From Agapetus fuscipes (lineage: Eukaryota > Arthropoda > Insecta > Trichoptera > Glossosomatidae), in contig OX637334.1 in the NCBI GenBank assembly GCA_951799405.1, positions 8,742,001 through 8,806,000 of the forward strand: DNA of 64,000 bases, in the 5' to 3' direction. This document shows positions 11,290-23,101 of this stretch, piece by piece. Both the position numbers and the translations under genes were made by a program. The notes beneath the pieces were generated by a model. It saw only the letters and a list, made by a program, of their open reading frames with translations. It was not told the origin of the DNA and made no database searches. Every line of letters begins with the position of its first letter. Within the stretch, counting starts at the first letter, position 1.

Positions 11290-11985
11290 TCAAACTTCCC
11301 CTAATGGAGAGAGGTACTCCATTCTCCAGGAGGTGATCGGGCCTGGATTTAGCTGACCACATAAGTTCAGTCTTGTTGGCATTGAGGATAAGGCCGTTTT
11401 CTTTCATCCACCCATCCACTTCCATGATGCAAGCAAACATCCTGCTTTAAAGATCTTCAGTCTCATTGTGCCGACACAGAGTAAATCTGTGATTCATTAG
11501 CTTACAAATGTGCAGAGGACCAATTCTAGACTATGCTCTCAATGTCGGCTGTATAAAATACAAAAAGGACCGGACCCAGCACGGACTCTGAATTGATGCA
11601 AATTTAGATTGCTTAAATTCTGCCGCTAGGTGTACTAGCAAAATCCGAGCCCATGAGGTGATAGCAACATGGAGGGTGAAGGGAGGGTAGGCACAATCCT
11701 CAGTGTGACTATCACCCTCCCAACCAAAGCTCTAGTTGATTGTCTGCCTGCCTCTCTGTCAGAGGGAGCTAGAGTTGTGATCTTCTTATTGGCTGCTGAA
11801 AACCGTCCATGCATCTGCTGGTCCATGCTATATCAAAGATCTGCTGTTTTCCCAGATAAGTCTAAAGAACTGTTCTGCTCAATTCCTTACACTTTCAATA
11901 TCAATACAAGTTGGAGCTTGCTAGCGCTTGTGAAAGAACTCCATAGATCCCATAATCACAGTACACATTATTTTTGGACACAAAT
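11290..11985. other. No recognisable gene
   Basis: About 11290-11600 on minus resembles a decayed reverse-transcriptase text (words such as GGAGGTGATCGGGCC), but no motif could be fixed. The small frame at 11669-12013 shows no known domain. Confidence 0.3.
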
Positions 11986-11986
11986 C

Positions 11987-12187
11987 AGATTTAGCTTTAT
12001 AACACGCCATTAGCGTTTGAAAAAGCGTTTAAAAAAAGCAGAAGCAACTTTCGTTTTTCGTTTCGTTTTAAACGCAGCAAAGTTTTCGTTTCGAAACGAA
12101 AACTTTGCTGCGTTTAAAATGAAACGAAAAACGAAAGTTGCTTCTGCTTTTTTTAAACGCTAATGGCGTGTTATAAAGCTAAATCTG
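11987..12187. repeat. Snap-back palindrome with about 100-bp arms
   Basis: The sequence from CAGATTTAGCTTTATAACAC reads back as its complement, ending at 12187, with the centre in TTTCGAAA near 12092. The left arm has about ten extra bases. Parts of the arm (GCAGAAGCAACTTT) recur at 12535, so the palindrome is probably two ends of one element joined. Confidence 0.7.
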
Positions 12188-12671
12188 CCATTTTTGTTTC
12201 TTACACTTTATGGTCTTAGCAAAATAGTTACAGTAATGAAAATAATCAAGCATGTTTATTAATTTTTTTTCTTAATTATAAAGCTTAAACAAAATATATA
12301 ACTTAAGAATTGCCACCACAAAAAAATATTTCAAAAAACGCGTTTTTTTTACATTTTTAGCTTTTTTTTCGTGTGTGCTGTATTTTGGATTTTTTTTTTT
12401 GCTTTTAACTTACAGAACTATACATTGTTTAGGTTTAATACTCAAAAATTTTTCAATAATGTCAATAGTTTTTGAGTAAATATGGAAAAACTGAAACTAC
12501 TAAATGAATTAAATTTTAATTAAATCAAAATTAGCAGAAGCAACTTTTTATACGCTTTTTTTTCAAAACGACTTTTCGTTTAAATTGTAAGCGCGCTTAG
12601 TTGCTTAAAATAAAAAGCATCTATTTTAAACTGCTTTTCGTTTAAACGGCCACCTCTAGTGACGACCGAAC

Positions 12672-12740
12672 TCGGAGAGGGCTCTTGAGGTGTGATTCAC
12701 ACAAAAACAGCGCTCACCAAATAAATCAGCTGTTTTGGAT
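12672..12740 (+). mobile_element. 3' end of a CR1/L2-like LINE
   Basis: AGAGGGCTCTTGAGGTGTGA, CACACAAAAA and CGCTCACCAAATAAATCA match the sequence just downstream of the LINE ORF at 53934. Similar tails are at about 52600-52665 and 62450-62515. Confidence 0.55.
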
Positions 12741-12865
12741 TTATTTTTCGTAAGAAAAATAAATGTTTCCAATACAGAATTTTATTAAGACAGTGTTATC
12801 CAGAGGTATAAATGAATCAAACAAAGATTTACAACATGATGGAGAAATGCAGCATCACAATAAGG

Positions 12866-12966
12866 TTAGAAGTTGAAAAAGGCTACAAGTTAAGGTTAGG
12901 GGTCAACCTAGAAGTTAAGGTTAGGGGTCCACCTAGAATAAGGTTAGGGGTCAACCTAGAAGTTAA
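12866..12966 (+). repeat. 25-bp minisatellite (GGTTAGGGGTCAACCTAGAAGTTAA type)
   Basis: Four units with small changes; the array resumes at 13552-13580 after the TTAA element. This fixes the element's insertion point. Confidence 0.65.
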
Positions 12967-13551
12967 GGGCGATTAAGACAGAGTAAGTAGCTTTCGTCAG
13001 TACTGACGCCGAAAACTGACTTGAAAAAGTGATACGAAAACCGTCTATTTACACGAAGTAAGTATTTTGTCAGCAGTTGAGGATATTTCTTAGGGTGCCC
13101 ACATGTTCGTAAATTCAGTGCGGAAAACTGAATTCTCGAAAACAGTAAAAAATCAAAGTTAATAATTTGTTGATAAAATTTACATTTGTGATGATGCAAG
13201 AACCAACTTGTATGTTAGGAGAAAAGAAACAGAAACTAATTTGGGTTAAAAAATGGATAGATGACAGAGATAAAACTAGAGATTCTTTTGAGAATGACGC
13301 CAAAAAACTTTGACGAGTCGGTCAGTTTTCGTGTCATTTTGCGATGCGGTGTGGTCACCGTACAACGGGGACAGTTGCGGTTGCGCGGGGGAGGGGAGGG
13401 AGCGGACTGACGCCGAAAAATATCAAGCGGGAATAGTGAAGTATACTGACGACAGTAACCTGTCATCAGTATTCTGACTCCAATCAATTTACACGATAGC
13501 AGTGCCAGGTAAGTTGCTGACGGCAGCTACTTACCCAATGTAAATTTACCT
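12967..13551. mobile_element. TTAA-flanked non-autonomous element
   Basis: TTAA at 12963-12966 and 13552-13555, inside a minisatellite whose units continue on both sides. Inverted ends share GTAAGTAGCT and a CGTCAG motif. TTAA suggests piggyBac. There is no ORF of note. Confidence 0.55.
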
Positions 13552-13737
13552 TTAAGGTTAGGGGTCAACCTAGAAGTGAAGTTATTATTTCAAGCACTAT
13601 TTAAATATCATTTACAATATTTTATGTACTTAGCCCCTTCAAATGAAAGATGATGACATCAAAATGATGACGACATAAGAAAGTCTAAGCTTTCTCCCAT
13701 GACACAATCAATTGTTCTTACATTGGTCAGGCTACTC

Positions 13738-13985
13738 GCTCCCCCTGTTCTTGTTTATCGTATACGCCAATCTTGTCAAATATGACTTTTTCATGCAGTT
13801 GTCTTATGAATCAAATTCTACACAATCTGAGCTAAGAAAAACCGTAAAACTTAATAATGTGAGATTTCTTTTAAATATTTTTTAAATAAATTTCAATTTA
13901 AGACACATTGGTGCAGTACACATGCAAACATTGCTCATGTAAATTTTCTCAATGGCGTATACGATAAACAAGAACTAAGGCAGCG
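13738..13985. mobile_element. MITE with GTTCTTGTTTATCGTATACG inverted ends
   Basis: About 245 bp, with 23-bp terminal inverted repeats. A second copy is at 20456-20700 and shares body and flanking words (CGCTCCCCC at the left, TAAGGCAGCG at the right), so the true element is slightly wider than the obvious TIR. Confidence 0.6.
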
Positions 13986-13989
13986 TACT

Positions 13990-16480
13990 GTGTGATTTAT
14001 TAGGTTACTTAATTTTACTTAGTTGAATACGATTACTTAATTTCTATCACAACAATATAATTATCAATGAATCATGAAGGAAAAGTAGGTACATATTAAT
14101 TCAAATTTGCAATGCTATTATTTATAATAGTGTAGACATAGAGAATAGGGTAGACACATCACAGCCTAATTTATTCACTTTTGAAGGTCGTAAGAAATTT
14201 TGCAGAATAGCTTCAGGTACTGCCTACAGCGGCCGAAAGCGTGAATGAAAAAAGGAAATTGGAGGGGCAAGGTGTAAGTTTTGCCCCTCAGGGGGTGTAT
14301 AAATACAAAAAACCAACAAATGGAGAAACTGCAACGTATTCTCCAATGCGAGATATGAAATACATAGATCTAGTGCCTATAGTATTTTCTCTCTCAAACA
14401 AAAGCCAACCTTCAGTAGGTGGCTTTCAATGTTGGACGACTTTCCCGTACCAAAGAAGCGAAAATCACAGGACCGCACTCACCTCAAATTGTGCCGCTGG
14501 TCCAAGATGATGCTCGTTTTCTCAGGATCCTGTGGTGCTGAGCTCTGTTCACAAACTGCCACACTTGCAAGTTATATGTAAAACAATCACATTCACTCAC
14601 AGATTTTTACGGTTAAATTTCAAATCGGTCGAGAGACATATAAAAACGTGTCTACTTGCGAACACGACGGAAATGGAAGTCCTCAATCCATTGCTAGTTT
14701 CATGTCGCTCAGTCAAAAAGTTGATATTGCCATCTTGCGATTTATTTGCACCTTTATTTCAGTTTGTAACAGACCAATATGACAATTCGCTTCTTAGACT
14801 AATTAATTAAAAATAAAAATAGATGACGCTATTCATGCGTCACCAGAAATGATAAAATAAACTAAAGCATAGGTATATTTACAATACATAAATTTATTTA
14901 GTCAAATTTTTATAATTACATTATTTGAAATACATTATTTGAAATACATTATTTATACGTTTTTTTCCTTAAATTTATTACATTAATTATATTTTGGTTA
15001 TGCTATACCTTCCCAAAAAGAGACTAAGCTCTTGTGTGTGGTGAGGGAATGTAGTTAAGTTTAATCTTCAGGCATTATATTTTATATTGGAACAAGGGTG
15101 ACTGCATTTACTGTAAAAACTAGAACTCTTGCGAATCAAGGACAGCAAGACTTACGCCCTTATGGCAGAGCACAAATTCCGTCCAGTTTGTCCATGGATC
15201 GCCAGATGAATTGTGTGAAAGCTTTAATACATCACGATACACTACTAACTCCCGAACCAGTTGTGGATAGAAAAAACGGACAGAATGGAGGCAGAATGTG
15301 CATCGTGTGAAATGACTTAGAAGGGTTAATGCACAGAGACAATATAAATCGGGAATTGATCTCTGTCATTTCTGGTATTATCCGTACAAAACAGATCTTT
15401 TCTTCTTTTCATTATTATAATGACTTGTCTTGAATTGCAAATGACAGATTGTGTGTTACTATATTCCTGGTACGCTGTGGTGTATCTGCGGTGATCACAG
15501 TTATGGCGCAAGGCTACTATGGCGTCATTCTCGGAGACTACGTGACAGCACAACTCCTGAAACATTTTTTTTTTTTTTTTTAATTCTTTATTGAAATAAT
15601 ATAACAAGTTGTAAAGCGCTGCAATGATGAGGATTTAACTTTTCCTCTATCATCGCGAGATAGCCAGGGCGTGGGTTCTGAAATATACTTTTGGGTTCGA
15701 GTATTGATTGAAAGATTCAGATCCCATCATAAGCGATATCATTTATTCATTCCTTGCCTCATTTACATTTAATTCGTGAGTTCAATTGAATATAAAATGT
15801 ACAGCATCAAAGCATATAAAACAGTAAGCAGAACAGTAATAGATGAGTTAACAATACAGTATGTTATCATCCCATGATCAGGGAAATTGCGGGGAAACCA
15901 ACCCCTTACAATATTATGATAATTACAATAAAAGAGAATGACCTCAAGCAGGTCATACTATGCATATTTTCGCCAGTCACAGGCGTGAGCATTATTAATT
16001 ACCCTTTGACAATAGGATAATGATTATAATTGTGATAAAGAGGGAAAGGGTTCCACCCGTAGGCCAAGGAGGTCTAGAAAGCACGCTGCCTTGCTTGTGA
16101 GGTGTGGAAAGATGAACCTTAGGTCCAAGTTGTCCCAGAAAGGAAGCTTGCTTGTCCCTGTTGTTCAGGAGGTAAAAAGGAGTGAGCTAATATTATGTTC
16201 CAGATTCCTCTCTCTCCGAGCAGTAATAATATGAGTACAACAAAATCAAGTAAAATCTTAATAATATAGATATGCTACGCTACAAAGTTATATTTTCCAG
16301 GAGTTACATAAACTCATTTGGGACTTGGGACTTATACTATTACACAATACTTAAAACTAGCCATACAATATAATTAAAAAAATATTAATAAAATAACAAT
16401 TACTGAAACAAACAAAGACAGAAGAGAATTAGCCTCTCATACCCAAAATAAAACAAAATCATCTCACTGGTACAGCATCA
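13990..16480. other. No recognisable gene or element
   Basis: Frames at 14241-14510, 14532-14810, 15098-15310 (+) and 15326-15607 (-) have no motif I recognise. A T18-type run at 15564 could be the poly(A) of a minus-strand retrocopy. Otherwise nothing is seen. Confidence 0.3.
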
Positions 16481-16514
16481 TTGTAAATGAAGTAAATAAT
16501 AATAATTACATTTG

Positions 16515-16860
16515 AGAGACTGTAAAAATAATGTTACAAAAAAATGCAATGAGATGGTTTGGACATGTGGAAAGAATGAATGATGAAAGACTGGCAAAAT
16601 GTACATAGAGGAAAGACGAAATGAAATAAGAGGGAACTGAGGTGAGAAAAATGTGATTGGTGAAATAATGTGAATTTGAAAGTAGGAAAGCATTCTATTA
16701 TTATTATTATGAATTCTATTATAAATAAGTAAATCACTAAGAAAAAGGAAATAAACATGAATAAATTGAAAGAGGTATGTATACAAGGAAAGGATTAAAT
16801 GGTGACAATTTTGCAGAGCTTCTGGCCACCTATAGAGAAATGGCGATATAGTAACTAGAG
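16515..16860 (+). pseudogene. Decayed RTE ORF C-terminus
   Basis: Encodes MRWFGHVERMNDERLAK, close to [18 protein letters not shown] of the intact RTE. A later stretch resembles [11 protein letters not shown] followed by a 3' UTR remnant. Multiple stops. Confidence 0.55.
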
Positions 16861-16992
16861 TAAATTAATGTGGTTTTTTAATACACTAAATTTTAATACA
16901 ATAAAAAAAGTGCTATAATATAAAATATTATGTGCAGGTGTTGCATTATTGTATGTGATTATTAGATTAGGTTATGATTACCAACTTTTCCT

Positions 16993-17069
16993 GTCCTCAG
17001 ACCACAATCAGGTATATGAAACTTCAAAAACTAAAAATAGTTTTGTATACCTGATGATGGTCTGAGGAC
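16993..17069. repeat. Inverted repeat containing a hammerhead-like core
   Basis: GTCCTCAGACCACAATCAGG at the left pairs with CCTGATGATGGTCTGAGGAC at the right. The right arm carries CTGATGA (17051-17057) and GAAA (17070-17073) around a short helix, the order seen in Penelope-element hammerhead motifs. Confidence 0.45.
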
Positions 17070-17469
17070 GAAAAATGCTTATAATCTGTAATCTTTACGA
17101 AAAACGAAACAGTTCTTCAACTAAAAAAAATGTTTTTTTTAGTTAACTTAAGATCTCACCTCTTCAATACTGGCTCTTCCTTCAGATAATAAAAACTCGC
17201 TTTGCAATCGATATCTTAGGAATCCTAAAGGATGCTGGACTCTCTGAATACTGCGGAGTTTGTTAGCCACTGCCTCAGGAAGGATTGTCTTCACATCTTT
17301 ATACTCCTGAGAACCACTCGGCAAAATGTATCTGGAATATCAGAAAATGTAAATTTAAAAAAAAACTCTCAAATTAAAATTTTGGAGACATTATGGGGAA
17401 TAATGGCACATCCAACACAACAATTAGCAATACAACCATATATACCTCAATGAATACAACATACACCCA

Positions 17470-17665
17470 ACATCTCTACACATATGAAGCTGCAGAGATT
17501 GAGATGGGCTGGACATGTACAAAGGAGGCCCAACTAACGGGTTCCCAAACCCATCATGAATGGGCATTCAGGAGGAATAAGAAAGGTTAGAAGACTAAGT
17601 ACTGCAGGTACCAAGCTGGATGGTGGCGGCCAAAAACAGGCGGATTGAGGCTCAAGTTAGCAGAA
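17470..17665 (+). pseudogene. LINE ORF C-terminal relic
   Basis: One frame reads LQRLRWAGHVQRR, the conserved C-terminal motif of several non-LTR ORFs, then stops. The sequence is diverged from the intact RTE in this window. Confidence 0.45.
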
Positions 17666-17890
17666 GCCATGGCTCAATATGGGTTGTGGGCCCATTGAAG
17701 AAACAGATTAAATTTGTTAGGGTTTGGTGGCTCACACTGTATAAGTCCATTGTATTTAAAAAAAAAAAAAAAAGTTTTAATTCACTACTTTATTTTACTA
17801 CTTTATTTTCGCCTTACAAAGCATTATCAGGAGCAGTTTTTCTTTCAATAAAGAGATTAAACAAAACAATATTGAAACTTCACTTTTGTT

Positions 17891-18060
17891 CCAGGGGCGA
17901 GCATCCCATTTTGGCGCATGCTGGTAGGCCATCAAAGTGGTAGGCACAAAGTAGACTATGTATGGTAAAAATACATTTATACTTCAAATTAAGATTGAAA
18001 ATGATCTCTGAAATGTTTTGGGAATATATATTGTTGACAATCATTACACATCAATAAAAC
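17891..18060 (+). repeat. Relic related to the hAT MITE at 28012
   Basis: CAGGGGCGAGCATCCCATTT and later blocks such as ATGGTAAAAA and CATTTA-ACTT-A-ATT match 28012-28100 in order. The right border was not found. Confidence 0.35.
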
Positions 18061-18191
18061 CCAACTGGAGAAATTCAATCCCGCACCAATTTTGTGGCAC
18101 ACATGTACACATGCTGGATACGTGGGATTCGATATTTTAATAAAAATTTAATTTAAAAAGGAAATAAGTAAATGTCTTTCTATTGCAAGTA

Positions 18192-19349
18192 GGGGAGACT
18201 GGTATAAAATGATCCCTCAGAGTAAAATGATCCCTTCAAGTTTCCACGAATCTACTAACGCCATCTAGAAAACAATGAATGCATTACGTCTGACATGTGT
18301 CAAGTTCGCACAGGTAGTTATGGCGGATCGAGTGCTAGCGTTGTCAGCGAATTGTTAACGAAACATTGGAATCCGTTGTTTTTTTCTAAGGTAAGGGTCT
18401 TTTTGAGAGCTGTTATATAAATGAAGATGTGTGTGTTCGTATTTCCTGTGGTATATTAGCATTGCTCTGCCATTCAACTATTGAAATTCACATTGTATCG
18501 GTTCGAATTGTTTCGTGTGAGGTAATTTTTTGATTTGAAATATAAAAATATCGTTTGGGGTAAAACGATTCCGTAGTGTGTGTATAAAACGATCCGGGGA
18601 TCATTTTACCTCAACACTTTTTTTTTGTTGTTTTAGATGCCACGTAAGTACATACAAACGTAAGACAAACCGTCAGAATTGGGCAGTTGAAGCGATGGCA
18701 GCGGCTTTGTCAGATGTAGAAAAAGGTACACCATATAAAACGGCAGCTAGAGTCCATGCGGTGCCAGTCATGGCTCTAAAAAGAAGAGCAAAATGTACTA
18801 ATAAAAGCGCTACTGGATGTGGAAAAGTATTAGGTAGCAGGACAAGAAAAGGAAGAGACCACAGCATGACCTTTCTGATACGGACGAAGATGCTGAAAAT
18901 GATGTTCTGTGCATGTATTGCTGCTCACGATATTCAAAGTCAAGTGGGGAAGGATGGATACAGTGCTCTGTGCTACCAATGTAAAAATTGGGCTCATGAA
19001 CTATGCGCTGGCGTAGACGAAAACGGTACAGATTCTTATGTATGTGATCTAAATTGTACGTAAATAGGAGCATTCGTGACTACCACATAATAAAGTTATT
19101 TAAAAAAAAATTATCGTATTTCACTTGGGATCATTTTAAACACAGCTGTGTATAAAATGATCCTTTTCTATTGTTTGACAATATTACTTCCAAAAAATGT
19201 TTAAAGCAGCTTTACTCAAATATTGTATTCTAGCAGTTGTAGAAAAAGGGCCATAGTTTCATTACACATTAAAGAAATAAACAATAGTCCTTTAAATTTT
19301 AAATGAATTTCATTTTTTGTTAAAGGGATCATTTTGTACCAGTCTCCCC
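18192..19349 (+). mobile_element. pogo-like DNA transposon, internally deleted
   Basis: Inverted ends GGGGAGACTGGTATAAAATG and its complement (CATTTTGTACCAGTCTCCCC), with TA at 18190-18191 and 19350-19351. ATGATCCC repeats near both ends. It carries a remnant transposase with the pogo/Tigger HTH. The 1158-bp size is too short for the DDE core, so it is non-autonomous. Confidence 0.75.
18636..19063 (+). pseudogene. pogo transposase remnant: psq-type HTH plus C-terminal Cys-rich finger
   Basis: MPRKYIQT at 18636 is followed after a one-base frame change by KTNRQNWAVEAMAAALSDVE and YKTAARVHAVPVMALKRR, a Pipsqueak-type helix-turn-helix. The C-terminal part reads CYQCKNWAHELCAG, a PHD-like finger seen at the end of some pogo-family transposases. 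The DDE catalytic domain between them has been deleted. A transcript lacking the frame change cannot be excluded, since GTAAGT directly follows ATGCCAC. Confidence 0.55.
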
Positions 19350-20455
19350 TATGGCAAACTCGCAGCCCGTGGGCTCGATAATATTGATATTTGAATAAAA
19401 ACATATTTATTAAATGCAATTCAACCCCTCTCCCCTCTGTTGGTGGCTTTTTTTAGACAAAATTGTGACAGGCCAGCCATATAAGTTTCGTATGCCTGGC
19501 TTAGAACAAAAATTTAGATTTTTTGTAATCCCCCATACGTCCGCAGATCCGGCAGGACTGCAATATTGATGCGGAATTGGCCCCTACTGGCAAAAAGGCC
19601 AGATCTCTGATTTTTTTGACAATATTGTTACGTAAATAATACTTAGGTTTAAACAAATAAATAGGGTAGGTGTATATAGACTCTAGCTGTAGGATGAATT
19701 ATTATTAAGTACCTAGAGTAAGGAAATATTATATAAGTAGTATAAGTATTGGAAGCTTGTGGAATATGATAGACGTTTCCAGAAGAATCTAAGCCTAGAA
19801 TGTTTTGATTGCAATAGCTATAAAAGGCGTGAATCGTCTGCAAGGAGTCGGTCTCCAAAATACCATTAGCTATGACAGGCCAAGTTAGCGAAAGTCAAAT
19901 GAACCATTGTAAAATAAATTGTGCACTAAAAAAAAAAAATCTTCGGCCGTTTTAATTAACCCTCCGTCGGTCGCAACCTTTTAGTGCCTTCGTTTGGACG
20001 CAATGTGCCAAAAAAACACACAATTTCATATTGCTGTTACTACCATTCTCTTTGGTTGTGGGGGACTTCCTTTCTTACTGACTTTCTTTAGGATGTATTT
20101 TAAGGAATTAAGAGAAAGAAAATTTAAAAATAGTATTTTATTATATAACTGAACACAATTTTCAAAATAACCATTTTTGACCCATCTACCCTAGTTACAA
20201 TAGAATTTGGACAAAATATTAAACTAATTGGTAAAGGAAAACACATACTTAAAGAGGTTAATTTAATCCTAGTGAGCTCAGTCCACTTCAGATTCCATTG
20301 ATTCAGGCTCCTCAGGAAAAGTTGGCTTTGTGGACAATGTGCTTTTTGGCCACTTGTTACAGCTCCGCTCGCTGTGTAGGTGCAGGAAGTACTGCGAGGT
20401 ACGGGCGGGTAGACGTCTTCGAGTCAGAAGGGTACTGGGGAGCGGGGCGTCATTT

Positions 20456-20700
20456 CGCTCCCCCAGTTCTTGTTTACCGTATACGCCAATCTTGTCAAAT
20501 ACGACTTTTTCATGCAGTTGTCTTATGAATCAAATTCTACACAATCTGAGCTAAGAAAAACCGTAAAACTCGATAATGTGAGAGTTCTTTTCAATATTTT
20601 TAAAATAAATTTCTTGTTTTTATAAGACACATTGGTCCAGTACACATGCAAACATTGCTCATGTAAAATTTTCTCAATGGCGTATACGGTAAACAAGAAC
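20456..20700. mobile_element. Second copy of the GTTCTTGTTTACCG MITE
   Basis: Nearly identical to 13738-13985, with TIR GTTCTTGTTTACCGTATACG. Its last bases (TAAGGCAGCG) are displaced to 21667 by the nested TAA-flanked element. Confidence 0.65.
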
Positions 20701-20703
20701 TAA

Positions 20704-21666
20704 TGCCCGCTTTCCACTGCGAGCGGGAAATAGCTGAGCGGGAGCGGGAAATAGCTGAGCGGAGCGGAGTGAAATAGTTTTGGCCTTCCATTGCGAAAGA
20801 GTTTTAAAAACTAATGGTATTTGCCTTCCACAGCCAACGAGCTCGACGGAGTGAGCTAGGCGGGAAATGAGATGGGTCAGATGAATGAGTTGTTTGCCTT
20901 CCATCTACAGCGGGCTGTTATTAAAAAAAACCCCCGTTGTTTTTAAAAATATGTTTCTTATACTTTATGTAACTGTTTTCAAGAATTAAATAAGTTAATT
21001 AGTTTCAGTTTTTTCATATTATCGCAAAAACTATTCACATTATTCTATTTAAAATCACACCACATACTAGAATAATTTGTATCATTCTATAATTATGAAG
21101 AAAAAAAATCTTTCCAAAATACAAAACAACAAAATGCGAGCAAAAAAATGTAAAAAAATGAGTTTTTTTAAATATTTTTTTGTGACGTCATTTTTTAAGT
21201 AATATAAAAAAAACTAACTTTAAAATTAAGATAAAAAATCATTTAACACGCGTGATTTTTTTCATTAATGTCACTCTTTTACTAAGGCCATGAAGTAAAT
21301 ATAAGAAACCTATTTTTAAAAACAATGGGGGTTTGCCGGGAAATAATTTTGCACGTGTTGGTACGCGGTAGGAGCGGAGTCCATTCAAAACTAGCGGCCG
21401 AGACCATGACATTTTTACTCGCTCAGTCCGCTCCGCTCACTCCCCTGTCGAAGCACTTCTATGAAATTTACTGCTGCTAGTCGAGCGGAGTCCATACGGA
21501 GTCCACTGGAAATCCGCTCAACTCTGCAACCACTTTTGTAACTCTTTGTACTCGCTCAGTCCGCTCCGCTCACTCGCTGTTGGTGGAAGCACTTCTATAA
21601 AATTTACTGTTGCTAGTCGAGCGGAGTCCGTACGGAGTCCGCTCCGCTCGCAGTGGAAAGCGGGCA
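20704..21666. mobile_element. TAA-flanked element with TGCCCGCTTTCCACTG termini
   Basis: TAA at 20701-20703 and 21667-21669; 23-bp perfect TIR (TGCCCGCTTTCCACTGCGAG and three more bases). Subterminal GAGCGGAGTCC and GCTCCGCTC words are iterated. The middle (GTTTTCAAGAATTAA ... AAAACTGAAAC in reverse) is shared with the element at 758-4112. The TWA duplication points to PIF/Harbinger, tentatively. Confidence 0.65.
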
Positions 21667-21892
21667 TAAGGCAGCGATTTGTCGTCTTTGAATCGGGGAA
21701 TTCCGCAAAAAACACTAAGTGTGCTTTTTTTGCACAGGTGCGACCGACGGAGGGTTAAGAAGACCATCATTCTAAATTTTAAAACATTAGAACCCTAAAA
21801 ACACTACAATATGAAGGTTTCCCAAAAGTGAGGAGATAAAAGACTTGTATGCACCAAAAATAACAGTTTCCTTTAGTATCTTAGAAACAACT

Positions 21893-22293
21893 AGACTGCA
21901 CATATAGTGCAACTTCTAACCCTTTTGTCCCCAAAAGAGTAACATGTGGCTTGTGGAACCTATTTATTTTTACAGGCAAGGGAATCGGCTTACGCCAACT
22001 ACTTAAATTGAAATGAAATTTTTCCAGATCCCGAGAGGGCTGGTCTTCATTTCTTGTGAAGGCTGAGTAAACCTTGGCAGTATTTTTTTTTTAATTTGAA
22101 CATTGAGTTCAATGAGTTTGAAACATTGGTTTGAAACATTGGTTTGAAATAAACCATGAAATAAACACAATAAACACCAAAACGTGAATTCATTTCCGAC
22201 ACCCTTGGTGGGGATTAAACATTTAAACTCCAGCCCCCGGAATAAAATTCAAGCGTTCTACTGACTAAGCTATCGACTGGACTTCTTAATTCT
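21893..22293 (-). mobile_element. tRNA-derived SINE, family B
   Basis: Same blocks as the 8590-8935 copy: AGTGCAACTTC, TTTTACAGG, CATTTCTTGTGAAGGCTGAG, and the tRNA-like head at 22200-22290 ending in AGTCCAGTCGATAGCTTAGT on minus. Confidence 0.55.
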
Positions 22294-22299
22294 TAAGTA

Positions 22300-23093
22300 C
22301 ACGATAAATGAACTTACTTTTTGAACAAATCATCTGCATAGGTGCAGTTGGACCGAACCCAAGAGTCGGGACAATACTCCTCCAAAGAGAAAGATTGCAG
22401 CATTTTATTTTGTGTTAAGTGCTGATGGTAACGCAAAAACACAATGTATTTTTTAAAATAAAATTCACTAACACTTCAGACACGACCGGGCTATGATCTA
22501 TCAGACAGAGTGACGCTGAGTGATTGTTTTTTCTCTGTTCTCATATCTCAGCTGAACGTCAGCTGCTGTTGAGTAGTTCAACTTTTGTTCAAAACTTACG
22601 GGGAGGACGGGGAGTAACCAACTTTATCATGAAAGTGCTGCCAGAACTGTGTGAAAACGTATTTCTAATTTTAAAAACCCTACATTAAACCTCTATTTCA
22701 ATGACTGCGTTAACTACAAAGATGAAAAAAATATTATTTTTCTTAACAATAAAATCTACGAAACTCAATTTACAGCTTTTGAAAGCCTCTTTGCAGTTTT
22801 TCGACAATCCAATGAAGTTGTTGTGGAAGTTGCCAATGCTTGGCAACTTTTTTACGAAGCAAGTGCTGGCAGCTGTAAAAACACACAGTCAGTCAGCCGT
22901 AATATTTTTTACCCAATTTAGTGCCACAAACACAAGTTAACGAAAAAAAAATATATTGCCCACGTTTTTGATGATTTTAATTAAATTTATTATAATCATA
23001 ATTTATTTACAATTTAAAGATTTTTAAGTAAATAAAGAAGAAGCCAATAGATGACGTCTCAAGTTAATAATCATATTATTTGTAGCTGTCAGT
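22300..23093. other. No recognisable gene
   Basis: Intergenic. The reading frame at 22701-22940 shows no domain. The last few bases contain the GCTGTCAG target of the following hAT element. Confidence 0.3.
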
Positions 23094-23101
23094 GCTGTCA
23101 G

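Larger units (their letters stand above)
19960..21754. mobile_element. TTAA-flanked piggyBac-type element, 1.8 kb, with nested MITEs
   Basis: TTAA at 19956-19959 and 21755-21758; TIR CCCTCCGTCGGTCGCA is perfect at both ends. No transposase. About two thirds of the length is nested elements at 20456-20700 and 20704-21666. Confidence 0.75.

Noticed and set aside
14241..14810. Two consecutive frames (89 and 92 codons) as a small gene
   Set aside because: I could not recognise either product, and no splice sites clearly connect them. Left unassigned.
16478..16786. 102-codon hydrophobic minus-strand frame
   Set aside because: It is the antisense of a decayed RTE C-terminus, and its composition follows the AT-rich plus strand.
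22701..22940. 79-codon frame upstream of ACAA2 as a host gene
   Set aside because: No recognisable domain, lysine and leucine rich from AT bias, and no splice context that extends it.
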